A stretch of DNA of 64,000 nucleotides from JAWKUK01 sp041398605. GTDB taxonomy: Bacteria > Planctomycetota > UBA1135 > GCA-002686595. The notes beneath the pieces were generated by a model. The model searched no databases and was not told where the DNA came from. It saw nothing but the letters and a program-made list of their open reading frames with translations. Positions 24,378 to 31,868 of this stretch are shown here, one piece after another. Made by a program: the position numbers and the translations under genes. Location of the stretch: positions 248,001 through 312,000 of the forward strand of contig JAWKUK010000007.1 in the NCBI GenBank assembly GCA_041398605.1. Direction: 5' to 3'. Numbering within the stretch: the first letter of the stretch is position 1; each line of letters starts with the position of its first letter.

Positions 24378-26213
24378 TCAACGCGCAATCACGGTGATCA
24401 CACTCTCCTCCCCGATGAGAGGCACTCGCGTAGGGAGCGCCCGCGGATCCTCCACCAGCAAATCGACCTCGCTACCGGACGACAACAGGAACGACGGAGT
24501 CCACCCCTCAGCGTCTGTGTCGTAGAAGGTCCAGGGCTGATCTGTGTATCGCCCGAGAACGCGCACACGGGCACCAGCGAGCGCCTCCTCGGCCATCAAG
24601 ACCTTGACTCGATGGGACACCGACGGGCCGAGTGCGAGCGGCGCAAGCGGCCCTGAGCCGCGCGCATTCGGGAGGCGCAAATCGATAAAGAACGACTCGG
24701 GTGGGCCCCACGTCAAGACGCCACTGCAATAGAGGTTCGGCGCATCGACGTCAGGCCAAAAGACCCGCCCCAAGCCATCCGTATGGCCCGATGCGATCCA
24801 GCGTGTCGCGTCATGGGGACGCCGCAACTCGACGAATGTATCACTTGGAAGGGCGCCCCCATCGGCGCCCAACACCGTCAATCGACGCGCAACCGAAGGC
24901 AACTGCAACACGACCTCGGTCACCCCGGTCGCTGCGACTTCGACGGTCGTGGAACTAATGACGTTTGGCCAACGTTCGACGAGCGCGAGCAAGTCGACCG
25001 ACGCGAGCTCGGCGTCGACGCAATCGGCTTCGTACGGCTCCCCCGCGTCCAGGTCGCGGTTCCACTCAGCGTGAATGCCAGGCGCGGGTGAATAGCGAAC
25101 ACGCAGAGACTGCCGACCGATCGCCTCAACCTCAGGGCTAGCCTCGCCCTCAACCCGGACGCGCAGCTTCCGGGCGCCACCGACGCGCACAGTCACTTCG
25201 CTCACCTCGTCGAGCGTGCCTTGGTGGTACACGTTCATCATCGTCGAATCGTGCAGCCAAATCGAGAAGTGCTGCGGCTCGCCCATGAGCGGCACGCGCA
25301 ACGTCGCGCGCCCCTCGGCATCGACTGTCAGGCGCTCCCCATCGATCCCAAAGCTGACCGATGGCGGCCAAGAGCGATCGAAACCAAGCAGCCGAACGTC
25401 TAGGTCGCCGAGCGCCTCGAGCGGCACCGTCCCCATGTCCCAAGCCCCAGTGGGGAGCCATGGGCGTTGGTCGACGTAGGTCTCGTAGCCTTCGCATGAG
25501 AATTCGAGCCGATACAAGCCGGGGCGGAAGGGCGCGAGATCGAACGATCCCGTCGAGTCGACCTCGAATTCCCGCTCCCTCGCCCCTGTTGCGCCGAGCT
25601 GCTGGAGCGCCCCGTCCGGCGCGTCGAGCCAACGCGCCAACACATGTGCGCGCGGGAGCGGGGCGTCAGTATCGAGGTCGACGATGCGCCCGCGTAGTGA
25701 CACCGGGCCATAGGCACACACTCGGACGGTCTCGGACCCGTCTTCGACCTCCCGAACACCGCAACGCCCATCTGGCGTGAACGCAACGAGGTGTTGACCA
25801 GTGACGAGCACGGCCTCGGTGCGCCCCGCATCGTCGGTCCGCAACATGCGTTCAGGCTCCGCATCCAAGAGGTCGCCAAAGATGCAAACGTCTGCGGCGA
25901 GCGCCCGCCCCTCAGCGTCGACGACGGCGATCGAACGAGCCTGAGGGCGCTCCGCGGGAGCTGTGCTCCGATCACCGACTTGGGACGGCGCGTTGCTCCC
26001 TTGTTCGCTGAGCGCGCGCCGCGAGCCAACGACGGCGACGTCGTTGACCTGTTTGGACGATCTGCTCGACGCTGCGTCTGGGGACTCCCGACGTGGGTCG
26101 AGTGCGATCGCCGCCGCACCCGCTCCGTCTTCGGCGCGCAACGGTGCAAACGCACGGAGGAGCAGCGCGAGCAGTACGGCGCCCAGGCCAAACCAAACGA
26201 TCAACCGCTTCAA
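24378..26213 (-). CDS. Membrane-anchored protein with carboxypeptidase-regulatory-like domain
   Basis: A 611-residue protein of unknown role. TTG 26213 is preferred: it overlaps the stop of the upstream small gene as TTGA, GGGAGGA lies 11 bp upstream, and the protein then starts with an N-terminal helix (LIVWFGLGAVLLALLLRAF, residues 4-22). After a charged linker, beta-rich repeats follow; GPVSLRGRIVDLDTDAPLPRAHV resembles carboxypeptidase-regulatory-like (CarboxypepD_reg) domains. The open frame continues upstream to 26600 but without a fitting start. Its codon use is less GC-biased than neighbouring genes, shared by the three genes before it. Probably the last product of a four-gene cassette; I do not recognise its function. 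Confidence 0.6.
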   Translation of the reverse strand: MKRLIVWFGLGAVLLALLLRAFAPLRAEDGAGAAAIALDPRRESPDAASSRSSKQVNDVAVVGSRRALSEQGSNAPSQVGDRSTAPAERPQARSIAVVDAEGRALAADVCIFGDLLDAEPERMLRTDDAGRTEAVLVTGQHLVAFTPDGRCGVREVEDGSETVRVCAYGPVSLRGRIVDLDTDAPLPRAHVLARWLDAPDGALQQLGATGAREREFEVDSTGSFDLAPFRPGLYRLEFSCEGYETYVDQRPWLPTGAWDMGTVPLEALGDLDVRLLGFDRSWPPSVSFGIDGERLTVDAEGRATLRVPLMGEPQHFSIWLHDSTMMNVYHQGTLDEVSEVTVRVGGARKLRVRVEGEASPEVEAIGRQSLRVRYSPAPGIHAEWNRDLDAGEPYEADCVDAELASVDLLALVERWPNVISSTTVEVAATGVTEVVLQLPSVARRLTVLGADGGALPSDTFVELRRPHDATRWIASGHTDGLGRVFWPDVDAPNLYCSGVLTWGPPESFFIDLRLPNARGSGPLAPLALGPSVSHRVKVLMAEEALAGARVRVLGRYTDQPWTFYDTDAEGWTPSFLLSSGSEVDLLVEDPRALPTRVPLIGEESVITVIAR

Positions 26214-26419
26214 GGCCCGGGCGGTCCTCCCGTCGGGGGCGCGACAGGCCCGCTGCGCTTTCTGACCCCCGTCACACGGGTCCGCTGGTCGCCGCCCAAT
26301 GTGCCACCTCCGCCGACGGCGGTGGGCTCGCGCAGAGCGTTGTTGGGCTGCTGGATGGCCGAACTGGGGCGACACCACAGCCCAATGGCTCCTAAGAGAC
26401 AAAGCGCGAGCCGAATCAC
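26210..26419 (-). CDS. Small membrane or exported protein
   Basis: A 69-residue product that starts with a hydrophobic segment (IRLALCLLGAIGLWC) followed by a Pro/Gly-rich tail. GTG 26419 overlaps the stop of the preceding gene as GTGA, and its own stop overlaps the TTG of the next gene as TTGA, which is the main evidence that it is real. Too short to place in a family. Confidence 0.5.
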   Translation of the reverse strand: MIRLALCLLGAIGLWCRPSSAIQQPNNALREPTAVGGGGTLGGDQRTRVTGVRKRSGPVAPPTGGPPGP

Positions 26420-27174
26420 TGCGCGACCCTCCAAGCTTCGGTAACGCCCAGATCAGGCGCGGCAGCGGCGAGCGCGCCGACATCGCCGTCGTCGAAAGCC
26501 CAGAACGGCTCGTCGCCGCGCCCTCTACGTGCCTGGATTGCAGCGCGCAAGGCGCGTACCCCGAGTTCCCCATCTCGCTCGCACAAGATGGAAGCACCAA
26601 CTCGCATGTCTTCGACGCTCTTCAGCTTGGCGCCGACGATACACATTGAGACAGCAGCGACCTCACGATCAACGCGGCCCGGCGAACGCGCAGCGGCACG
26701 GTATGCCCCGAGCGCCGCTCCGGCGTCACCGGCGATGCTGAAGGCGAGCCCGAGATTCTGCCAAAGCACGAATCGCGCGGGATGCTGCGAGAATCGATGG
26801 AGCGCATCAGTCAGAGTCTCAACGGCTCTGTTCGATTCTCCCACCAAGAGCAACGCATGCGCGACGGTGACACGACGCAGAGGGTCGCAAGCGCCGAGGA
26901 TCGCGGCCGCTTCGGCCCAGAGCAACAGCGAGCGCCCGCCCCACCGGGCCATACTACCGCCAGCGTTTCGGTGGTCCGATTCGGTTCCGCCACGTACTAC
27001 CGTGAAGATCTTCGGCGCGCCAGGGTGTGCCAGAATCTCAGCGCGGACGCGTAGCTGCAGTGCCGTTCCGAGCGCCCTCGCGGTCGCTCGCCTGCGCGCG
27101 GTGGCTTGCCTCGGCGTTCCCGCCGCAGCCATCCCGCCCCACCAAGCTGCGGCGCCATTCGACAGCTGATTCAT
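26416..27174 (-). CDS. TPR-like protein of unknown function
   Basis: A 252-residue protein, mainly helical. Residues about 100-175 show tetratricopeptide-like spacing (LLVGESNRAVETLTDALHRF, WQNLGLAFSIAGDAGAALGAYRAAA), suggesting a protein-interaction role. The N-terminal 75 residues are Arg/Ala-rich. ATG 27174 lies 4 bp after the stop of the preceding gene and its stop overlaps the small gene (GTGA). Family not recognised. Confidence 0.6.
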   Translation of the reverse strand: MNQLSNGAAAWWGGMAAAGTPRQATARRRATARALGTALQLRVRAEILAHPGAPKIFTVVRGGTESDHRNAGGSMARWGGRSLLLWAEAAAILGACDPLRRVTVAHALLLVGESNRAVETLTDALHRFSQHPARFVLWQNLGLAFSIAGDAGAALGAYRAAARSPGRVDREVAAVSMCIVGAKLKSVEDMRVGASILCERDGELGVRALRAAIQARRGRGDEPFWAFDDGDVGALAAAAPDLGVTEAWRVAQ

Positions 27175-27178
27175 ACGG

Positions 27179-27730
27179 TCACTCCGTTCCGCACACGCCC
27201 CGGATCACGTGGCGGATGGCCTCGCTCGCGAGCGCTCCGCTTCGGGGGAGCTCCACCGCGACGAGCGAGACCTCCGACCAACTCGAGGGGAACTGAGCGC
27301 GCAGCGCTGCCACATGAGATGGAGACAATCCGTGGATTGCCGCGAGCGCATCACGCGCGCGCAGTTCATCTACGCCGACGCACGATGCGAGCCGGCGCAG
27401 GAACGGAGCGCATGACGCTTCGTCGAGGGCGTCGAGCCCATCGAGCAGTAGTGAGTGCGCCGCATCGAGTGCGACTCGCTGGAGCCACTCTGAGATGTCG
27501 TCAGGCAGCTCAACATCTCTGATGACGTCGCTCGCGATACGTTCCGCGACGCGCTCACGGGCGGCGTCCGTCGGCAGCAAGACGCCAGCGATGAGCAGCG
27601 CGCGCGAGGTCAATGGCGCAAGCTCGAGCGGGTCCTCGCACAGCAAGTGCTCGACGATGGCCTCGTGCGACCATGCACGGGGCGCGGACCGGACGCGACG
27701 AAGAAAGGCGACAAGGGGGGTGTCGGGCAT
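27179..27730 (-). CDS. Helical protein of unknown function, first gene of cassette
   Basis: A 183-residue protein starting at ATG 27730 (MPDTPLVAFLRRVRSAPRAW); the frame is open to 27817. It is predicted all-helical. The spacing of segments (ISEWLQRVALDAAHSLLLD, then LRARDALAAIHGLSPSHVAALR) loosely resembles regions 2 and 4 of ECF sigma factors, but the sequence is too divergent to claim that. Leads the four-gene cassette 24378-27730; no promoter signal identified. Confidence 0.55.
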   Translation of the reverse strand: MPDTPLVAFLRRVRSAPRAWSHEAIVEHLLCEDPLELAPLTSRALLIAGVLLPTDAARERVAERIASDVIRDVELPDDISEWLQRVALDAAHSLLLDGLDALDEASCAPFLRRLASCVGVDELRARDALAAIHGLSPSHVAALRAQFPSSWSEVSLVAVELPRSGALASEAIRHVIRGVCGTE

Positions 27731-27848
27731 GTGCGGACTCCGTGCGCGAGAATGGCGGCAGGCGCCGAATTCCGCAACCCCGCCCCTCAGCGCCGTCGAT
27801 TTTCTCGCCCACGGCACATGTCACGCCCGATCCCTCACAAGGGCCCCC

Positions 27849-27865
27849 CACCTGGAGCACAGGTG
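27849..27865 (-). terminator. Possible terminator after POT transporter
   Basis: A CACCT/AGGTG stem with 7-base loop, 25 bp after the stop at 27890; an alternative 7-bp CCCTCAC/GTGAGGG pairing encloses it (27832-27869). Weak, and without a T-run. Confidence 0.3.
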
Positions 27866-27889
27866 AGGGCCTACACCGAACGCTCCGCC

Positions 27890-29893
27890 CTACGCCGTCA
27901 CCGAGTTCGCGAGCATGCGCTTGATCGGGCCGACGAGCAGGAACATCACGAAGGACATGACCCCCGCGCCCAGCGCGACGTAGCCGAACAGCTGCGGCAG
28001 CGCGAACTCCTCGTAGAAGCCCGCGACCGAGCCGCTGATGAAGTTGCCGACGGAGGAGGCGAGGAACCACACGCCCATCATCAAGCTCGCGACGCGGGCC
28101 GGGGCCAGCTTCGTCATCGACGAGAGGCCGACCGGGCTGAGGCACAGCTCGCCGACAGTGTGCAAGAAGTAGACGCTCAGGAGCCAGAGCGGCGACACAC
28201 GCACCCAGCCGCCCGAACCCATCGCGCCGCCGACGAGCACGAAGAAGCCGAGGCCCGCGAAGAAGAGGCCGATCGCGAACTTCGCCGGGTCCGACGGCGC
28301 GCGCCCGCCGAGCTTGATCCAGATCCAAGCAAAGACCGGCGACAACAGAATGATCATGAACGCGTTCACGGACTGCCACCACGAGGCCGGGAACGAGCTC
28401 CCGAAGAGCGAGTTCTGCGTGCTGCGCTGCGCGAAGAGCGTGAGCGTCGAGCCGGCCTGCTCGAAGACGCCCCAGAACACCGCCGCGCCACAGAAGAGCA
28501 CAAAGATCGTGACGAGGCGCGCGCGCTCTGCGCGCGTCCAGTCGCCGCGGAACAGCAAGTTACCGAACAAGCCAAAGATCAACAGCAGCATCAGGGCCGT
28601 GTAGCCGCCCTGGATCGCCTTCTGGTCGAGCCCGCCGACCTTGAAGCTCGCGCCCTCGAGCGCGCCGCCTGTCGCGCCGCCCGCGAGCGCGGCCTCGACG
28701 GCGGCCATGCGGTCGTCGCCGAGCTCCTTGGCGAGGACCTTGGCGTTCATCCCGTCGGCGTAGACCGTCGCCGCGCCGTCGACCTGGCCCGTGATGGCAT
28801 ACGCCTGCACGACCTCGGCCCGCCATGTGATGCGATCGATCGTACGGCTACCGAGCTTGATGGAGAGGCCCTCCAATTGGCCGCTGTCCGCGCCGCCGGC
28901 CACGGCGGCCTGGATCGGGTCGAGCACGGCTTCGCCGAGCGAGACCCGAATCGTCTTGGCGTCGACCGCTTCACCGGCCTCGTAGGGCAGCTCCTCCTGG
29001 CCCGCGAACCCCACCAGTCGGTATTCGCGGTCCGGGACGACAGCCCACTCAGGCGCCTCCAGCGAGCGCGCCGTCGTGCTGTACCCTGCGGCGACGACAC
29101 CGACGAGCGCGACGCCCGCGAGGCCGATCCCGAGCGTCCGCTTGCGCTGCTTGGCGTCGGCCTCGTCGCGCGGCGGCGCCGGATAGAGCCCCGCCTCGCC
29201 GAGGTGCCGCCCCGAGAGCATGTACTGCATGAGCCCGAAGAACATGCCGACGGCCGCGGCGGCGAAGCCCCAGTGCCACGAGTTCAGCGGGTCCATGCCC
29301 CACCCCTCGAGGAGCGATTTGAACTTGTCGTGCTGGGCCAGCCAACCGCAGACAATCGGCGCGCTCCAGGCCCCGAGGTTGATCCCCATGTAGAAGATCG
29401 AGAAGCCTGCGTCGCGACGGGCGTCGCCTTCGGTGTAGAGGTCGCCGACGATCTTGCTGATGCACGGCTTCAGGAGGCCCGTGCCGAGCACGACAAACGC
29501 CAGGCCGCCGTAGAAGAACGACATCCCGTGCATCGCCAAGAGGATGTGCCCGATCATGATCAGCACGCCCCCGACGAACACGGACCGCCGCGCGCCGATG
29601 AAGTTGTCAGCGAGCCACCCCCCAGGCACGGTCGCGAGATAGGCCATGCTGGTGTACAGCGCAAAGATCGGGCCAGCCTTGCTCGGGGCGAAGCCCAGGC
29701 CGCCCTTAGAGACCGCCTCCACCATGAACAGCAGCAGGATCGCCTTCATCCCGTAGAAGCTGAAGCGCTCCCACATCTCGGTGAAGAAGAGCGTTTGCAG
29801 CCCCTTGGGGTGCCCGAAGAAGCCGGTGTTCGGCGCGCCGTTGCCGGCGGGTTCGACAGGCGCGTGCGCGCCCTGGGGGGAGGTCGATGTCAT
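27890..29893 (-). CDS. POT family proton-dependent peptide transporter with soluble insert
   Basis: A 667-residue major facilitator protein of the PTR2/POT type, which imports di- and tripeptides with protons. The ExxER motif EMWERFSFYGMKA (needed for proton coupling) and the PTR2 signature FSIFYMGINLGAWSAP are both present, and the C terminus GELCLSPVGLSSMTKLAP is typical. Unusual: between about residues 275 and 435, where most bacterial members (about 450-500 residues) have short loops, there is a largely soluble region including repeated 'AAVAGGADSGQLEGLSIKLGS / AALAGGATGGALEGASFKVGG' segments. Substrate peptides from the family only. Divergent to rlmA-like gene. Confidence 0.88.
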   Translation of the reverse strand: MTSTSPQGAHAPVEPAGNGAPNTGFFGHPKGLQTLFFTEMWERFSFYGMKAILLLFMVEAVSKGGLGFAPSKAGPIFALYTSMAYLATVPGGWLADNFIGARRSVFVGGVLIMIGHILLAMHGMSFFYGGLAFVVLGTGLLKPCISKIVGDLYTEGDARRDAGFSIFYMGINLGAWSAPIVCGWLAQHDKFKSLLEGWGMDPLNSWHWGFAAAAVGMFFGLMQYMLSGRHLGEAGLYPAPPRDEADAKQRKRTLGIGLAGVALVGVVAAGYSTTARSLEAPEWAVVPDREYRLVGFAGQEELPYEAGEAVDAKTIRVSLGEAVLDPIQAAVAGGADSGQLEGLSIKLGSRTIDRITWRAEVVQAYAITGQVDGAATVYADGMNAKVLAKELGDDRMAAVEAALAGGATGGALEGASFKVGGLDQKAIQGGYTALMLLLIFGLFGNLLFRGDWTRAERARLVTIFVLFCGAAVFWGVFEQAGSTLTLFAQRSTQNSLFGSSFPASWWQSVNAFMIILLSPVFAWIWIKLGGRAPSDPAKFAIGLFFAGLGFFVLVGGAMGSGGWVRVSPLWLLSVYFLHTVGELCLSPVGLSSMTKLAPARVASLMMGVWFLASSVGNFISGSVAGFYEEFALPQLFGYVALGAGVMSFVMFLLVGPIKRMLANSVTA

Positions 29894-30061
29894 GGATCGG
29901 AGCTCGCTGCGGAGAACCCGGGGGATACGGCGACCTGGCGCACGGCCTGGCCGCCGCAGGCGGATGGGGGGCGGTTAGAGTACGCGGGGCTCGCCGTGAC
30001 TCCCACCCCCCATTCCTCTCCGAGAGACCGCGACGGGTCGGCCCCTGCGGTCCCCGCGGAA

Positions 30062-30946
30062 ATGAGCGGCGCCGCCGGCGCCCCGCCAGCGGCTCATTCC
30101 GTACTGTCGTGCACGGTCCGCGAGTGTGGCCTGCCCCTGACCTCGACCGGAGCCGCATGGCGCTGCCCGCACGGCCATACGTTCGACATCGCACGCCGCG
30201 GCCATGTGAACCTCCTGCAGCCACAGGACCGCCGCTCGCTCGCAGCAGGCGACTCGCGCGAGGCCGTCGCTGCGCGGGCGCGGCTCCTCGCGGCAGGCCA
30301 CGGCAGCGCCTTGTTCGACGAGCTGTGCGAGGTCGTGCGCGAGCTCGCGCTGCCCGCGGGTGCCGTCATCTTGGAGCTAGGCTCAGGCACGGGGCGCTTG
30401 CTCGCGGAGGTCAGCGAGTCCACCGGGCGCGGTGCGCCGGCGTGCTTCGGCATCGACCTCTCCGCGCCCGCGGTCGAGCTCGCGGCGCGGACCTACGGCG
30501 CGCGCTGCACATGGATCATCGCGAACGCCGATCGGCGGCTGCCGCTGGTCGACGGCGCCGCGGCGTTGGTCCTCTCTGTGCACGGGCGCCGCAATCCAGC
30601 CGAGGTCGCGCGGGTCCTCGCGCCCGGCGGGCGCTGGTTGATCGCCGTGCCCGCAGGGGACGACCTCGCCGAGCTGCGCGCCGCGGCCCAGGGCGCGGCG
30701 CCCGAGCGACGGCGCGACGAGGACGTCCTCGCCGAGCTGGCGGCGCTCCCCCCGGGAACCGCCGCCTTCGAGGTCGAGCGACGGGGCACGTCCAGCGCGG
30801 TCCGCCAGCTGGATCGGGCGGCGATCGCGGACGCCTGCGCAGGGACCTACCGCGGCCTGCGCGCCGCCGAGGCCGCTCGCTTGGCCGCGCTCGACGCGCT
30901 CCACGTGACGTTCGCCTCGCACTGGCTGCTGCTGCGCAGGGCCTGA
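30062..30946 (+). CDS. rlmA: RlmA-like 23S rRNA guanine-N1 methyltransferase
   Basis: A 294-residue methyltransferase resembling RlmA, which methylates N1 of a guanine in helix 35 of 23S rRNA (G745 or G748). The N-terminal zinc domain is visible (Cys17, Cys22, Cys35, His39 in CPHGH) and is followed by the characteristic HTFDIARRGHVNLLQP and AARARLLAAGH segments, then the SAM motif ILELGSGTGRLLAEV. The first Cys pair is spaced C-x4-C rather than the C-x2-C of E. coli RlmA. The long upstream open frame (from 27647) is antisense to the transporter; ATG 30062 is the credible start. Confidence 0.85.
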   Translation: MSGAAGAPPAAHSVLSCTVRECGLPLTSTGAAWRCPHGHTFDIARRGHVNLLQPQDRRSLAAGDSREAVAARARLLAAGHGSALFDELCEVVRELALPAGAVILELGSGTGRLLAEVSESTGRGAPACFGIDLSAPAVELAARTYGARCTWIIANADRRLPLVDGAAALVLSVHGRRNPAEVARVLAPGGRWLIAVPAGDDLAELRAAAQGAAPERRRDEDVLAELAALPPGTAAFEVERRGTSSAVRQLDRAAIADACAGTYRGLRAAEAARLAALDALHVTFASHWLLLRRA

Positions 30947-30990
30947 GCTGGGACGGCGCCGCGGGCCTTGGAGAACACTTGGCCTCTTAG

Positions 30991-31151
30991 GAGCCTGTGC
31001 CACAGAACGCGGTTCGCAGCGCGGCGCTCCCGCACGCCGGAGCCGTGTTGCAGCCAGGTTCCAAATTGCATCAAGCTATGAGGGACTTGCTGCGCCTTGC
31101 GCCGACGCACGGGAGCACCACGCTGCGAACCGCGTTCTGCGGCGCAGGCTC
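30991..31151 (+). repeat. 161-bp palindromic repeat, copy B
   Basis: Second copy, inverted relative to that at 9092-9252; 16 mismatches and no gaps over 161 bp. Its ends match as inverted repeats over roughly 50 bp (about 45 of 53 paired positions). Lies 44 bp after the rlmA-like stop and about 110 bp before the ECF sigma factor start, so it may affect expression of the latter. Confidence 0.85.
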
Positions 31152-31262
31152 CCAGAGAATCCTGGAACCATCGGGGCGGCTGGCGCGTAGCTCCCCTCGA
31201 GCGCCCCCCAGCGACCGCCGAGCGTGCCCCTGACCACGAGCCCCACTCCCGATGCCACGCCC

Positions 31263-31865
31263 ATGCCCGACAGGGGGCCGGCGCAGCCATCCGACGAAGC
31301 CCTCGCCGCGCGCGCAGCGGGCGGCGAGCTCGCGGCGTTCGAGGCCCTCGTGAATCGCTATGGCGGCGCGGTCCTCCGCGCCCTCGAGCGCCTGGGGCTC
31401 GATCGACACGCTGCAGAGGACGCCGCACAAGACGCGTGGGTCAAGCTCTTCGGCGCGCTCGATCAGTATCACCGTGACCGCGCCTTCCGCCCCTGGCTCT
31501 TCAGCATCGCGCTCAACCAGGGCCGCGACGCCCGCCGGCGAGCGACCGCGCGCGCGCGCATCGGCGGCGAGGAGCTCGGCCGCGTCGATGTCGAGCGTAC
31601 GGTCCTGCCGAACGAGAGCGCGCTCGAACGTGACGCGATCGCCTACGCGCTCGCTCAGCTCGACGAGGTGTTCCGGGAAGCGGTCGTCCTCGTCGACGTC
31701 TCGGGGCTGGACTACGACCAAGCAGCGGTGGCCCTTGGTTGCGCGATCGGCACGGTCAAGTCACGTGTCCACCGCGGCCGCGAGGCGTTCCGCGCGGAGT
31801 ACGCGCGCGCCGTGGACGGCGGCGCGCTCAGATCCGTCGCGCGCCTGAGCGGCGCGGATGAGTGA
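31263..31865 (+). CDS. ECF sigma factor
   Basis: A 200-residue extracytoplasmic-function sigma factor. Region 2 is seen in AFEALVNRYGGAVLRALERL, AEDAAQDAWVKLFGAL and FRPWLFSIALNQGRDARRR; region 4 in FREAVVLVDVSGLDYDQAAV and the recognition helix IGTVKSRVHRGREAFR. ATG 31263 is preferred; a GTG at 31224 would add 13 Pro/Thr-rich residues. It forms a pair with the zinc-finger anti-sigma factor gene that starts 3 bp after its stop, so its activity is probably released by a membrane signal. Confidence 0.93.
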   Translation: MPDRGPAQPSDEALAARAAGGELAAFEALVNRYGGAVLRALERLGLDRHAAEDAAQDAWVKLFGALDQYHRDRAFRPWLFSIALNQGRDARRRATARARIGGEELGRVDVERTVLPNESALERDAIAYALAQLDEVFREAVVLVDVSGLDYDQAAVALGCAIGTVKSRVHRGREAFRAEYARAVDGGALRSVARLSGADE

Positions 31866-31868
31866 ACC

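Noticed and set aside
27647..30061. Long open frame upstream of the rlmA-like gene
   Set aside because: Antisense to the POT transporter; low-complexity charged translation. Only the part from ATG 30062 is coding.
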